Shown piece after piece: positions 63,555-64,000 of a stretch of 64,000 bases of DNA (positions within the stretch are counted from its first letter, which is position 1; every line of letters starts with the position of its first letter). The translations under genes were made by a program, and so were the position numbers. Under the pieces are notes generated by a model, which was not told where the DNA came from, ran no database searches, and saw only the letters and a list, made by a program, of their open reading frames with translations. The stretch is from Tupaia tana. Lineage: Eukaryota > Chordata > Mammalia > Scandentia > Tupaiidae. The stretch lies in assembly GCA_026018925.1 (NCBI GenBank), contig JAKSZU010000012.1, positions 47,544,858-47,608,857 on the forward strand. Direction: 5' to 3'.

Positions 63555-64000
63555 CAAGTGTTTAAAAATTTTTTTAAAATTCAAGTATAACATTGAAACA
63601 AGAGAATGCAAATCATGAAGGTACAGCACCAGCATCAAGATCAAGAAAAAGAACATTGCCAGGAACCCAGAGGCCCTCAGATCCCCTTCGTAGCAATTAT
63701 ACCCCCAAAGGTAGCCACCATCCTGACTCTAACACGATATGTTAGTTTTGTCTGCATCTAAACTTTGTATATGTGGAATCATATAGTATATCTTTTATAT
63801 ATGGCTTTTGTTCCCCTTAATATTATGTTGTGGTATTTTTCTCTGTGATTGTATGTAATTGTAATTTGTTCACTTATGTTGTTGTATAGTAATTGATTAT
63901 CTGAGCATATCATAGTTTTAATTTGTCTATTCTACTGGTTATAGAAATTTGGGTAGTTTTTACTTGGGGACTTGGGGACTATCATGGGTATTCTTGCTAT
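63555..64000 (+). mobile_element. LINE-1 3' end (L1M-type), runs off the window
   Basis: Similarity to old mammalian L1 3' sequence: GATCAAGAAAAAGAACATTG, the CACCATCCTGACTCTAACA region, GTGGAATCATATAGTAT, and the TTGTCTATTCTACTG region. It continues past the right edge. Confidence 0.8.

Overview
This window is nuclear DNA of a placental mammal. It carries two host genes of the membrane-spanning 4A (MS4A) family, both on the minus strand and both with ordinary mammalian exon-intron structure. MS4A14 has five coding exons between 58172 and 36645. MS4A5 has five coding exons between 27617 and 15698. The order MS4A14 then MS4A5 in the direction of transcription matches the human chromosome 11q12 MS4A cluster as I remember it, with MS4A1 (CD20) expected next, beyond the left edge. 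The most conspicuous feature is a dense family of tRNA-derived SINEs, about 54 recognisable copies in 64 kb. Several are very young (CpG-rich, clean target-site duplications, one with a 38-base A tail). There are no Alu, B1, CAN or bovine-type SINEs. The SINE head and tail resemble the CYN family of colugos (Dermoptera) as I remember it, so a colugo such as Galeopterus is my best guess. This is not proven from the sequence.

Layout, left to right. 1-1042: SINE and unassigned intergenic DNA. 1043-11151: fossil class-I endogenous retrovirus with two LTRs and broken gag and env remnants, disrupted by a GMFB processed pseudogene (from 2259) and several SINEs. 11280-12115: piece of a LINE-1 endonuclease domain with a SINE inside. 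12490-15660: SINEs, two other SINE-like families and MIR. 15646-27617: MS4A5, with a G-rich pentanucleotide array in intron 4. 27618-36400: intergenic DNA with many SINEs and a MaLR-type LTR. 36401-58172: MS4A14. Its 12-kb intron 4 holds an old LINE-1 (two overlapping fragments) riddled with SINEs, and its intron 2 holds a striking 181-bp inverted repeat 23 bp from the exon 3 acceptor. 58173-64000: upstream flank of MS4A14 with SINEs, a mariner-type MITE split by a SINE, a MER20-like copy and a LINE-1 3' end.

How the genes relate. Both encode four-transmembrane proteins and share exon phases (every coding junction is phase 0). A similar sequence block of about 170 bp lies at the same distance upstream of both start codons, which fits tandem duplication of gene plus promoter. 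MS4A14 is intact and has a long, repetitive, hydrophilic tail in its last exon. MS4A5 is open and well spliced through its four membrane segments, but its last 11 residues, including the cysteine-rich tail known from human, are cut off by two adjacent stop codons.

I see no bacterial, viral-defence or other unusual multi-gene system here. The items most worth a second look are the intron 2 hairpin of MS4A14, the clipped MS4A5 tail, the shared upstream block, a small mariner MITE family and a second, unfamiliar SINE family.
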